Of a stretch of DNA of 27,120 nt, positions 15,216-23,302 are shown one piece after another (position 1 is the first letter of the stretch; every line of letters starts with the position of its first letter). The notes under the pieces are model-generated. The model made no database searches. It saw only the letters and a program-made list of their open reading frames with translations, and was not told the origin of the DNA. The stretch comes from CAZOHN01 sp964579325 (lineage in GTDB: Bacteria; Pseudomonadota; Alphaproteobacteria; Rhodobacterales; Rhodobacteraceae). Made by a program: the position numbers and the translations under genes. The stretch spans positions 1 through 27,120 of the forward strand of contig CAZOHN010000028.1 of the NCBI GenBank assembly GCA_964579325.1. The letters run 5' to 3'.

Positions 15216-17135
15216 ATGCGCAAGACGTTCCGCACGACACTGGCACCGCTGCTCGGGAGACGTGGTCCCAGTCTTGAGGTGCAGTTGGCCGCCATTCGCG
15301 AGGACTTCGACGCAGGGTTCTACCTGTCGGTCTACCGCGATGTGGTGGAAAGTGGTGAAGAGCCCGCTCTTCACTACATTCGGCAGGGTTGGCGCGAGGG
15401 GCGGGATCCTGCGCCCCTGTTCTCCACGGACTTCTATCTGGAGCGGAACCCCGACGTTCGGGAGTCCGGGCTGAATCCGCTCTATCATTATGTCAAGCAT
15501 GGCCGACGCGAACGCCGTACAACCGCGCCGTCGGGCCTTGCAGTGGCGGCTGATCCCGACCTTCGCAGGATCGCAGAAGTCATCGCATCCGAGTTCGATG
15601 CCACGTTCTATCTCCACAGCTATCCCGATGTCGCGACCTCTGGGCTTGATCCGCTCGTGCACTTCGTTACGGCCGGATGGCATGAGCGGCGCAACCCGAA
15701 CCGCGGATTCTCGACGAAGTACTACCTGGACAACCATCCGGATGTCCGCGCCGCCGGGGTGAACCCGTTCTGGCACTATCTGATTGCCGGCCGGGGGGAG
15801 GGCAGGGCCTGCCTGCATCCACTTGGGCTCAGGGCCGAGATCCTCGAGCGGCTGGAACCCATCGCTGCCAGGGTGAAGGGATGGACTCGAGCCGAAGGGC
15901 CGCCGGATCTTCTCGGTTCGTCGGAGATCGAGCGCGCCATCTCTTCGGGTGCGCGGGCCGGGCCGCGTCATGTCCTCGTTGCCTTGACCCATGACGACTA
16001 TCACCGCAATGCCGGTGGAGCCCAGGCTGCCATCCGTCGCGAGGAGGCTGCGGCGATTGCCGCAGGACATGGCTATCTCGGGCTCTACCCCTGGCAGCCG
16101 TTGCCGTGCCTGTCCTCGGACAGGGACCCGATCTTGTATCTGCGACTCGACGGGCAGGAGCTTGGGGTCGCCCGGGCGTCCGCGGTAGCCGAGGCTTTTC
16201 GGCGCTCTGCGAACTGGTCGGCAGGGACATCGATCGTGATCCATTCCCTCCTCGGACATGCGCCAGAAGCCGTGCTCGAAATTGCCGGAGCGCTTCGCCT
16301 GCAGACGGCCTGGTTCTGGCTCCACGACTACTTCGGCCTTTGCCCGGGCTACAATCTACAACGCAATGACCTGAGCTACTGTGGCGCACCGCCCGCAGGC
16401 TCCGGAGCCTGTGGCATCTGTGTCTACGGGCCGGATCGGTTGGACCATCTCGACCGCCTCAAGCCACTCTTCGAGCGGCTAGCAATTGATGTGGTAGCAC
16501 CGTCGCAGAACACGCTCACGATCTGGTCACGTGCGAACAGACTTCCGACTGCGCGTGCGCAGGTGCATCCCCATCTCGAAATCTCGTTTGATCGGCGACC
16601 GGAACCGCTGCCGCTTGCGAATGGCCCTGTCCGTATCGCGTTTCTCGGGGCGACTTTCGCGCACAAGGGCTGGCCGGACTTCCTAAGCGTCTCAGACCGT
16701 CTCTCCGGGCGAGACGATGTCGAGTTTCATTACTTTGGCAGCTTTGAACGGATCCCTGCACGGCTGTTCCGGACCCATGTCAACGCGTCAGCGGCTGATC
16801 CCGAGGCAATGATCCGAGCGGTCGAGCGCACGCAGATCGATCTGGTCGTACACTGGTCGACTTGCCCTGAGACCTTCTCCTTCACAACGTTCGAGGCATT
16901 CTGTGCAGGAGCCCTGGTCCTGACGAACGACGTCTCCGGCAATGTCGCCGCGGCGGTCCAACAGACCGGTCGCGGACGGGTGTTCAGGGACATCGAGAGC
17001 CTCGTGCAGTTCCTGGACGGGCCAGAACTGTCAGGCGTTATTTCCGAAGCACGTCTGTTCCGGGCAAAGACCGAGGCGCTGGTACGTCGCAGCGCTCTGA
17101 CTGTGGACCTCCTCGCGGCCGTGGCGACGCCATGA
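15216..17135 (+). CDS. GT4 glycosyltransferase with four N-terminal FYLxxYPDV repeats
   Basis: The 639-residue protein starts with four related units of about 32 residues: FDAGFYLSVYRDV (from 31), STDFYLERNPDV (from 70), FDATFYLHSYPDV (from 127) and STKYYLDNHPDV (from 166). Each is followed by G.(N/D/E)P..HY...G..E.R. They fall into two A-B pairs, suggesting duplication of a two-unit block. A GT-B part follows: HDYFGLCPGYNL (370-381), four cysteines C376, C389, C399 and C402 that may hold a metal, GATFAHKGWPDF (478-489), and the E552-x7-E560 pair in PETFSFTTFE. Similar repeats occur in rhamnan-synthesis-type and other alphaproteobacterial glycosyltransferases. ATG at 15216 has only a weak binding site. 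It overlaps the next gene by 4 nt. Confidence 0.85.
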   Translation: MRKTFRTTLAPLLGRRGPSLEVQLAAIREDFDAGFYLSVYRDVVESGEEPALHYIRQGWREGRDPAPLFSTDFYLERNPDVRESGLNPLYHYVKHGRRERRTTAPSGLAVAADPDLRRIAEVIASEFDATFYLHSYPDVATSGLDPLVHFVTAGWHERRNPNRGFSTKYYLDNHPDVRAAGVNPFWHYLIAGRGEGRACLHPLGLRAEILERLEPIAARVKGWTRAEGPPDLLGSSEIERAISSGARAGPRHVLVALTHDDYHRNAGGAQAAIRREEAAAIAAGHGYLGLYPWQPLPCLSSDRDPILYLRLDGQELGVARASAVAEAFRRSANWSAGTSIVIHSLLGHAPEAVLEIAGALRLQTAWFWLHDYFGLCPGYNLQRNDLSYCGAPPAGSGACGICVYGPDRLDHLDRLKPLFERLAIDVVAPSQNTLTIWSRANRLPTARAQVHPHLEISFDRRPEPLPLANGPVRIAFLGATFAHKGWPDFLSVSDRLSGRDDVEFHYFGSFERIPARLFRTHVNASAADPEAMIRAVERTQIDLVVHWSTCPETFSFTTFEAFCAGALVLTNDVSGNVAAAVQQTGRGRVFRDIESLVQFLDGPELSGVISEARLFRAKTEALVRRSALTVDLLAAVATP

Positions 17136-18193
17136 CGATCCACGTCTTCACCAGCTTCACCTTCAGCTACCTCTCCCGAGCGCGGGTCCTCGCGAAGAGT
17201 CTGCGCCGCCATCACCCCGACTGGGTGATCTGGGCGGCCATCACCGACCGTGCACCCGAGGGCTTCGACTTCGACGCGGCGACCGAGCCCTTCCACCGGG
17301 TGATCTGGACGCACGAGCTGTTCGGTGACGATGCCGATGCCTGGGTCTTCGGCCATGACATCGTCGAGGCCTGCACCGCAGTGAAGGGCAGGGTGCTGGA
17401 ACGCCTGCTCGACGAGGCCGACTGCGAACAGGCCTACTACTTCGACCCCGACATCGCCCTCTTCGGTCCCGTCGACGAGATGGTCGAGGCAATGCGGGAG
17501 CCCGGGGTTTCGATCCTCCTGACCCCGCACCAGGTCGAGCCCGACGAGAGTCGGCAGGCGGTGGTCGACAATGAGGTCGGCTCGCTTGCCCACGGTGTCT
17601 TCAATTTGGGCTTCATCGCTGTTCGGAACGATCCCGAAGGGCGCCGGTTTGCCCGTTGGTGGGCGGAGCGGTTGGGCGATTGGTGCCTCGACGACATCCC
17701 GCGCGGGCTCTTCACCGACCAGAAGTGGTGCAATCTGATCCCCTGCTTCTTCGATGGGGTCCGGATCGTCCGGGATCCGGGGTGCAACGTGGCGAGCTGG
17801 AACCTGAGCCGCCGCAGGGTCGAGATAAACCTGGAAGGTGCTATCCTCGTCAATGGCTCGTCGCTGAAGTTCTACCACTTCACCAAGATGGGACCCGTCG
17901 GTGACATCATGACCCAGCGCTACGCCGGGGCAGAGACGCCAGTCTACGAGATCTGGGCCTGGTACAAGCGCGCCGTGGCAGCGGAGGACGATCCGCGGAT
18001 CCCGCCGCGCTGGTGGTACTACGCTGCCTTCGATGACGGACGCGAGGTGCCGCGTGCGGTTCGACGTCTCTACCGCGAGCGGATCGACCTGCGCCGCGCC
18101 TTCCCCGATCCGCTGGCCACCGGGCGCAACAGCTTCGCCGCATGGGTCGAGCACAACACCGCGCTCCTGCCTCCGGAGACCACAAGTGACTGA
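17132..18193 (+). CDS. Glycosyltransferase-like protein (GT-A fold, DxD motif)
   Basis: The 353-residue protein begins with a strand-helix unit, VFTSFTFSYLSRARVLAKSL, typical of GT8-like nucleotide-diphospho-sugar transferases. It has a D105-P-D107 motif in YYFDPDIALFGP that should bind the metal and nucleotide sugar. Later features are LLTPHQVEP, GVFNLGFIAVRND, a TDQKWCNLIPCFF acceptor-side segment, and KFYHFTKMGP, whose histidine matches the late metal-binding His of this fold. No membrane helix or signal peptide is present. Both overlaps (ATGA with the upstream gene, 8 nt with the downstream gene) tie it to the glycan operon. The sugar specificity is unknown; the fold assignment is from motif order only. 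Confidence 0.8.
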   Translation: MTIHVFTSFTFSYLSRARVLAKSLRRHHPDWVIWAAITDRAPEGFDFDAATEPFHRVIWTHELFGDDADAWVFGHDIVEACTAVKGRVLERLLDEADCEQAYYFDPDIALFGPVDEMVEAMREPGVSILLTPHQVEPDESRQAVVDNEVGSLAHGVFNLGFIAVRNDPEGRRFARWWAERLGDWCLDDIPRGLFTDQKWCNLIPCFFDGVRIVRDPGCNVASWNLSRRRVEINLEGAILVNGSSLKFYHFTKMGPVGDIMTQRYAGAETPVYEIWAWYKRAVAAEDDPRIPPRWWYYAAFDDGREVPRAVRRLYRERIDLRRAFPDPLATGRNSFAAWVEHNTALLPPETTSD

Positions 18194-20270
18194 TGCTCCG
18201 ACCAAGTCCTTCGTCGTGGTCTACCAGTTTGGCAAAGTAGCGAGCACGGCACTCGTCTCGGCGCTGAACGAACAGCCCGGTGTCGAGGCGGTCCAGAGCC
18301 ACTTCCTTGGTGAAAGTGCGCTGCAGAAGATACTGGGCTCCTGCCTCAATCCGCAGGTCAACGAGTACTTCTTCTTCCATCAGTCCGGCCAACTCGCCGC
18401 CAATATCAACATCACAAGGCGCATCAACCGCATCCTTGCGGGCTTCGAGCCGGAAACCCGGCTCGTCATGCTCTCGACGGTGCGCGAACCGATGGACTGG
18501 CTGCGCTCGGCCATTACACAGGACGCGAAGGGGTATCTGGAGCTCTTTCTCGAAGCCAAGGCCCGCCACGGGCTGGAGGGAGAAACTGTCGATGACCTGG
18601 CTGAACCGGCGCTTGCCGCGATTCTCGGAGAAGTGGCCGAGGTAATCGAGGGTTTTGGCTCGCTCGATGCCCTGCTTGAAATTCGGCCCGTAGCACTCGC
18701 CGCCATGCGGAAGCAGCTTACGAACGCGGCGCTGCAGGAACTTTTCTACTCGGCGATCCGGCCGTTCGATTGGCACCGCAGCCTGATGGAACCTGTCTTC
18801 CACTGTCGCCTCGATGAATTCGAGAGGAACGGCCAACTGTTCACGCTCAGCCGACCGCAGTTTGACGGGATTCTCTTTCGATACGAGGACATGAAGGCGA
18901 TCCTGCCGCAGCTGTCGGCCGCGCTGGCCCTGCCGAAGACGCTGCGGGTGAAGGCGCGCAACGTCAGCAAGGGGAAGCTCCTGGACGAAAAGGTGCGCCG
19001 TGCCTTCGGCTCGGACCAAGCCCGACGCCTCGCGGCGCTCTACGCCGACACCGATTACGCGCGCCGGTTCGGATATGTTCCTGGCGAGGCGGGGCCGGCA
19101 ACGATGGGTGAAGAGGCGACAGACGCGCCCGAGGCGGAGGCGGAGGCGGAGGCGCGCGACGACGTGGGCAATTCAACCGGCGACGAACCTGTGTCGGCTC
19201 CCGATACGGGTATCCCTGAAGGGGCGCCTGTTTCCGCAGCATGGAAGGACGGGGAAACCCTCGTTCTCTGCCCATCCTGCCAGAACGCCCGGCTCGATAT
19301 CGTTGAAGGTCGAGCGGTCTGTTCCGCCTGCGGCATGGTCAGTCACCTGGCTGAAGGCCTCCTTGACCTGCGGGTTGACAAGTCGGCCGACACGCTTCTC
19401 GACGATGCGACCTATGACGCGATGCATGCAGTCACACCCAGGACGTCAGAGCCGCTGTTTCAATTCTACGCCTCAATCATGACAGAGCTGGGGAAGGGCA
19501 TAGAGGGCAGGGTGCTCGAGTTCGGGGCGGGAACCGGGAATCTGACTGTGGGCCTCGCCGCGCATGGCCAGTTCTCCGAGATTCACTGTGCCGACCTGTC
19601 GCCCCGTTTCATGGCGCGGCTTCTCGACAAGATTGCGCAGATCGCACCTCAAACGACCTTCGCGCCCTATCTCCTTGATGCGAACCGGCTGCCGTTTGCG
19701 AGTGACAGCTTCGATGCAGTGCTTGGACATTCGGTGCTGCATCATCTGCTGCATTTCGAGAACACGCTTTCGGACGCCTTCCGCATTCTCCGCCCCGGCG
19801 GCGTCGCGATCTTCGGCGACCCGATGATGGAGGGCCACGCGCTCCTCCACCTCGCCGCAGGCCAGATCACTGCACTGGAGGCCTCTGGACTCGGGCCGCC
19901 ACTCACGCTGCGCACGCGCCAGATCCTCGATCGGATCGCCGAGTTGGGCGCCCTCAAGCAGCGCAACCTTCGGACCAGGGACGAAACGGTGGCGCGCAGC
20001 GAGGATAAGTTCATCTTCCCCACGGCCCTGCTTCGCAGGATGGCCCAGGCCATCGGGTTCCGCTCCGTCGACTTCCGGTATCAGGGAGCGGCCCCGGATC
20101 TTGCCGAGATACTCTGGGTCAGATTGAACAAGACAATGGAACTGGCGGGTGGACCGGTTGAGGACATCGCTCCCTACCGCGGACTGTTCCGCCCGTTCAG
20201 CACGTCCTACGGGGCCGCAATGGGCGAGGCCGCGCTCCCGCTCTTTGCTTTCACGGTTCTGGTGAAATAG
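18186..20270 (+). CDS. Fusion: sulfotransferase-like (NKWYS-type) domain, zinc ribbon and SAM methyltransferase
   Basis: The 694-residue protein has three parts. Residues 1-300 look like the putative capsular polysaccharide synthesis (NKWYS) group related to sulfotransferases: QFGKVAST (14-21) resembles the 5'-phosphosulfate loop and REPMDWLRSA (100-109) the 3'-phosphate loop. An acidic linker with (Glu-Ala)4 (316-323) follows. A CPSC...CSAC ribbon (C362, C365, C379, C382) resembles Trm112-type ribbons. A class I methyltransferase begins at EFGAGTG (445-451), with LPFASDSFDAVLGHSVLHHL and RILRPGG. The GTG start at 18186 has GGAG 8 nt upstream and overlaps the preceding stop; upstream in-frame ATGs lie inside the previous gene. 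Substrates are not known; modification of the exported polysaccharide is inferred from context. Confidence 0.82.
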   Translation: MTDAPTKSFVVVYQFGKVASTALVSALNEQPGVEAVQSHFLGESALQKILGSCLNPQVNEYFFFHQSGQLAANINITRRINRILAGFEPETRLVMLSTVREPMDWLRSAITQDAKGYLELFLEAKARHGLEGETVDDLAEPALAAILGEVAEVIEGFGSLDALLEIRPVALAAMRKQLTNAALQELFYSAIRPFDWHRSLMEPVFHCRLDEFERNGQLFTLSRPQFDGILFRYEDMKAILPQLSAALALPKTLRVKARNVSKGKLLDEKVRRAFGSDQARRLAALYADTDYARRFGYVPGEAGPATMGEEATDAPEAEAEAEARDDVGNSTGDEPVSAPDTGIPEGAPVSAAWKDGETLVLCPSCQNARLDIVEGRAVCSACGMVSHLAEGLLDLRVDKSADTLLDDATYDAMHAVTPRTSEPLFQFYASIMTELGKGIEGRVLEFGAGTGNLTVGLAAHGQFSEIHCADLSPRFMARLLDKIAQIAPQTTFAPYLLDANRLPFASDSFDAVLGHSVLHHLLHFENTLSDAFRILRPGGVAIFGDPMMEGHALLHLAAGQITALEASGLGPPLTLRTRQILDRIAELGALKQRNLRTRDETVARSEDKFIFPTALLRRMAQAIGFRSVDFRYQGAAPDLAEILWVRLNKTMELAGGPVEDIAPYRGLFRPFSTSYGAAMGEAALPLFAFTVLVK
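19131..19154 (+). repeat. (GAGGCG)4 hexanucleotide repeat
   Basis: Four perfect in-frame copies of GAGGCG encode (Glu-Ala)4 in the linker of the fusion protein. Copy-number change would alter linker length by two residues per unit without a frameshift. Confidence 0.9.
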
Positions 20271-20297
20271 GCAACGCGACGGGCGCCAGAGGCAGGC

Positions 20298-20954
20298 TCA
20301 GGCCGTCATGATCTGATGGTGACGCCGGATCGCAGTGTCGACGTCGTCGAACAACTCCAGCCTGCCGTTCTCCATTACTGCACCGATTTCGCAGAGTTCG
20401 CGGACCACGCCCATGTCGTGGGTCACGAGGATCGCACCGGCCGTGGCGAGGCGAGCGCGGAACACCTCCGAGCTCTTGCGCCGGAAAGCGGCGTCACCCA
20501 CCGCCGTCACCTCGTCGACGAGGTAGGTATCGAAGGGAATGCCCATCGAGACGCCGAAGGCGAGGCGTGCGCGCATCCCGGCCGAGTAGGTGGAGAAGGG
20601 CAAATGAAAATGGCCGCCCAACTCGGCAAATTCCTCGACGAACGCTATGAGTGCGTCGGTATCGACACCGTAGACCCGCGCGACGAAGCGGGCGTTCTGG
20701 GCCCCGGTCAGGTCGGCGTGAAACGACCCCGCGAACCCGATCGGCCATGAGATCGTACCGGTCGAAAGGATCTCACCGGACGTAGGCTGGATCGTCCCGG
20801 CGATCATCCGCAGCAGAGTTGACTTGCCGGTCCCGTTGCGCCCCAGAAGCGCGACCGCTGCGCCCGTCGGGAAGCGGGCGCTGATGTCGTCGGCGACGAT
20901 CTTGTGCTGCCCGTCGAGGTGGAACGCCTTGGTGAGGTTGCGCAACTCGATCAT
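20298..20954 (-). CDS. kpsT: Polysaccharide export ABC transporter ATP-binding protein (KpsT-like)
   Basis: The 218-residue protein has the same size as E. coli KpsT (about 219). Walker A is GRNGTGKST, the signature is the divergent YSAGMRARLAF form found in ABC-2 polysaccharide exporters, and Walker B is TYLVDEVTAVGD, followed by VTHDMGVV. WPIGFAGSFHADLTGAQN is also typical of the KpsT/CtrD branch. It should pair with KpsM to export capsular polysaccharide through the inner membrane. ATG at 20954, with GGGAAG just upstream, lies 10 bp after the kpsE stop; a longer frame starting at 20996 would overlap kpsE. It is convergent with the fusion gene, 27 bp away. Confidence 0.94.
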   Translation of the reverse strand: MIELRNLTKAFHLDGQHKIVADDISARFPTGAAVALLGRNGTGKSTLLRMIAGTIQPTSGEILSTGTISWPIGFAGSFHADLTGAQNARFVARVYGVDTDALIAFVEEFAELGGHFHLPFSTYSAGMRARLAFGVSMGIPFDTYLVDEVTAVGDAAFRRKSSEVFRARLATAGAILVTHDMGVVRELCEIGAVMENGRLELFDDVDTAIRRHHQIMTA

Positions 20955-20964
20955 CGGCTTCCCG

Positions 20965-22275
20965 TCAGCGCCGGTCCCGGAGCGAGTAGAAGACAAGCGC
21001 GAGGACCGACCAGATCAGGAAGAGAAACCCCGCGGTAAGGCCAAGGAGAGTCCAGCGCCGCGGATACTCCGCCTTCTGTGCCATCGTTGGCTCGACATGG
21101 GCAGCGAGGTAGCGGCTCTTGCGCCTGGCTTCGGCCAGCGAGAGATCGTAGGCGGCAAGCGCGGCAACGTAAGACTGCTCTGCGAACTCGCGTTCGACGG
21201 CAAGCCGCTCGAACTCGCCCACAGTGTCGGCAAAAGCCGTCACGCCGGCCTGGCCTTCGCCGATGCCGATCTTGCGCCTCTCCTCGATGATCCGGTCTTC
21301 GATCACCTCGATGCGCAGTTCGAGTTGCGGCCTGCGGGGGTCGTTCACACCTGCCGTGCGGTCGAGGATATCCTTCTCGATCATTGCCTCTGCCAGCTGG
21401 CTCTCGAGGGTGCCCAGCACGCCGCCCTGACGCAGCATGTCTGCAGTGGGATCGACGATCTGGGTCCGGTTGCGGAACTCGGTCACCGAGACCCTTGCAT
21501 CACGCAACCTCTCTCGGGCGACATCGAGGTCGGCCCGAGCATAGCCGATGGCGTCCTCACGCGCGATCGCGCTCAGCGCGTTGATCATCTCTGCACTGCG
21601 ATCAAAGATCGCCTCGGTAAGAGCCCGTGCCTCTTCGGGCGAGAAGGCCAGCACACGCACCTCCATCAACCCTGTGCCGGTATCGTGCGATACACGAACC
21701 ATGAGCCGCCAGTGCTTGAGGAGATCCTCGATGGTACCTCCGGGGCCGATGCCGAACACAACGTCGCCCTGACGCCGCGCCCAGATCGACCGGAGGTCGA
21801 GTAGGGCGTCGATCTCGCCCACCAGTTTCTGGCTGCGAATGAACTCGTAGAGGATATCGGCATCATTGGATGATGAACCCGAGAATGCCTTCAGGCCACC
21901 CAGAAGGTCGGCAGGCGAGCCGATCTCCTCCTGCCGGATCGAAAAGCCGACCGTCGAGGCATACTGGTCGGCAGCGCGGGTCCAGAGATAGGCGGCCACG
22001 CCTGTCGCGGGCACCACCACGCAGATCAGGAGGCTGAGGAGGAGGCCGTAATGCCGCCGGCGCATCCGTGCAGGGCCCGCGGCTGGCCGCGCCGACGAGA
22101 CAGGCGTACCAAGCTGAGTCAGCCGCGCACCGCTGCCCGATCCGGCGGGGGAGGGCGGTGCCGCCTGCCGCGCGGCCTCGGAGGAATACGCTCGACCATC
22201 GCTGCCCTGCGCCGCTGGCGGCTGAGGGGCGCTTTCGCGGGCCAGTGCTTCGTGCGACGGTTTCGGTTCGGTCAC
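20965..22275 (-). CDS. kpsE: Capsule polysaccharide export inner-membrane protein (KpsE-like)
   Basis: This polysaccharide co-polymerase-type protein has about 436 residues. A Pro/Ala/Ser-rich cytoplasmic tail (1-70) is followed by membrane segment 1 (about 77-98, LLLSLLICVVVPATGVAAYLW). A large periplasmic domain follows, with coiled-coil-like helices (residues around RADLDVARERLRDARVSVTEFRN and IEVIEDRIIEERRKIG), and then membrane segment 2 near the C-terminus (LLGLTAGFLFLIWSVLALVFY). It should bridge the KpsMT exporter to an outer-membrane channel. I chose the GTG at 22275 because GGAGA lies about 4 nt before it; an ATG at 22317 is the alternative. It forms an operon with kpsT and diverges from kpsM. 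Confidence 0.9.
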   Translation of the reverse strand: MTEPKPSHEALARESAPQPPAAQGSDGRAYSSEAARQAAPPSPAGSGSGARLTQLGTPVSSARPAAGPARMRRRHYGLLLSLLICVVVPATGVAAYLWTRAADQYASTVGFSIRQEEIGSPADLLGGLKAFSGSSSNDADILYEFIRSQKLVGEIDALLDLRSIWARRQGDVVFGIGPGGTIEDLLKHWRLMVRVSHDTGTGLMEVRVLAFSPEEARALTEAIFDRSAEMINALSAIAREDAIGYARADLDVARERLRDARVSVTEFRNRTQIVDPTADMLRQGGVLGTLESQLAEAMIEKDILDRTAGVNDPRRPQLELRIEVIEDRIIEERRKIGIGEGQAGVTAFADTVGEFERLAVEREFAEQSYVAALAAYDLSLAEARRKSRYLAAHVEPTMAQKAEYPRRWTLLGLTAGFLFLIWSVLALVFYSLRDRR

Positions 22276-22331
22276 GTCTCTCCGCACCGGTTTGATTGTT
22301 GCGCGTCGATGGTTCATAACCCACGCCGTGC

Positions 22332-23186
22332 ATGGCGGCAATGAGCGGACCCGGAGAGCGGATCTTGGCAACCCCGACACTCCCGACCCCGCGTCCCGCA
22401 CGACCGGCCAGGGGAGGCCTCGGCCGGTTTGCGGCACCGCGCACCATCACGGCTCTGATGCTGCGCGAGATGCAGACGACCTATGGCCGCTCGCCGGGCG
22501 GCTTCGTCTGGGCCTTCATCGAGCCGGCACTCGGCATTGCACTGCTGACATTCGCTTTGTCGCTCGCCTTCGCGGCCCCACCGATCGGAACCAACTTTCC
22601 ACTGTTCTACGCGACCGGCATGGTGCCATTCCTGATCTATGCCGACCTTGCCGCGAAGATTGCGCAGTCTCTCCAGTTTTCGCGGCCGCTGCTTGCCTAT
22701 CCCAGCGTCACCTGGCTTGACGCGATCATTGCCAGGTTCCTGTTGAACGGCCTGACCAAGACATTGGTATTCTACGTGATCTTCGCCGGTGTGCTGATCC
22801 TGTTCGACACCCGAACGATCGTCGATCTTCCACGCGCCGCCTCGGCGCTTGCGATGGCAATGACGCTGGCGCTGTCGGTCGGCGTGCTCAATTGCTACCT
22901 GTTCACCCGCTTCGACGTCTGGCAGCGGGTCTGGGCGATCCTCAACCGGCCTCTGTTTCTGATTTCCTGCGTCATCTTCGTATTCGATGCGGTACCGCGG
23001 CCCTATCGCGATATCCTGTGGTACAACCCGCTCGTCCACATCATCGGGGAATCCCGCCGCGCGTTCTACCCGGCCTACACCGGCGACTATGTCTCGCCGC
23101 TCTATGTTTATGGTCTGTCGCTGACACTGCTTCTGCTCGGGCTTGCGCTGCTACATCGAAACCACAGGCTGCTGCTTGGCGGATAG
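22332..23186 (+). CDS. kpsM: Polysaccharide export ABC transporter permease (KpsM-like, ABC-2 family)
   Basis: The 284-residue membrane protein has the ABC-2 permease layout: a cytoplasmic N-terminus with the ITALMLREMQTTYGRSPGGFVWAFIEP motif, then six predicted hydrophobic segments (for example LGIALLTFALSLAFA, LVFYVIFAGVLILF, LAMAMTLALSVGVL, LFLISCVIFVF and LYGLSLTLLLLGLALL-like). The late motif YNPLVHIIGESRRAFY is typical of the KpsM/CtrC group. It should form the translocation pore energised by KpsT. Start candidates are ATG 22332 and ATG 22341; neither has a strong binding site. It is on the opposite strand from kpsE-kpsT, with the start codons under 70 bp apart, so they probably share a control region. 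Confidence 0.93.
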   Translation: MAAMSGPGERILATPTLPTPRPARPARGGLGRFAAPRTITALMLREMQTTYGRSPGGFVWAFIEPALGIALLTFALSLAFAAPPIGTNFPLFYATGMVPFLIYADLAAKIAQSLQFSRPLLAYPSVTWLDAIIARFLLNGLTKTLVFYVIFAGVLILFDTRTIVDLPRAASALAMAMTLALSVGVLNCYLFTRFDVWQRVWAILNRPLFLISCVIFVFDAVPRPYRDILWYNPLVHIIGESRRAFYPAYTGDYVSPLYVYGLSLTLLLLGLALLHRNHRLLLGG

Positions 23187-23302
23187 GCGCCGCAGGAGAG
23201 GCGGCCAAGGCGGCACGGACAGGGACCGACCCGATAGCTGTGTCGGACATGGCGGATACTGATAAGCCATATTATGTAAACTACAGATCCGCTTGCGCGA
23301 TC
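23187..23302. other. Convergent intergenic region with an A+T-rich patch
   Basis: This 116-bp gap lies between the ends of kpsM and the oxidoreductase gene. It contains an unusually A+T-rich stretch around 23258-23284 and weak inverted repeats (ATGGC/GCCAT near 23249-23270; CCGA/TCGG near 23229-23244). I see no gene and no clear terminator with a T-run. Confidence 0.4.

Noticed and set aside
16730..18205. Minus-strand open frame of 491 codons opposite the glycan genes
   Set aside because: It spans the junction of two coupled plus-strand genes and has no recognisable domain.
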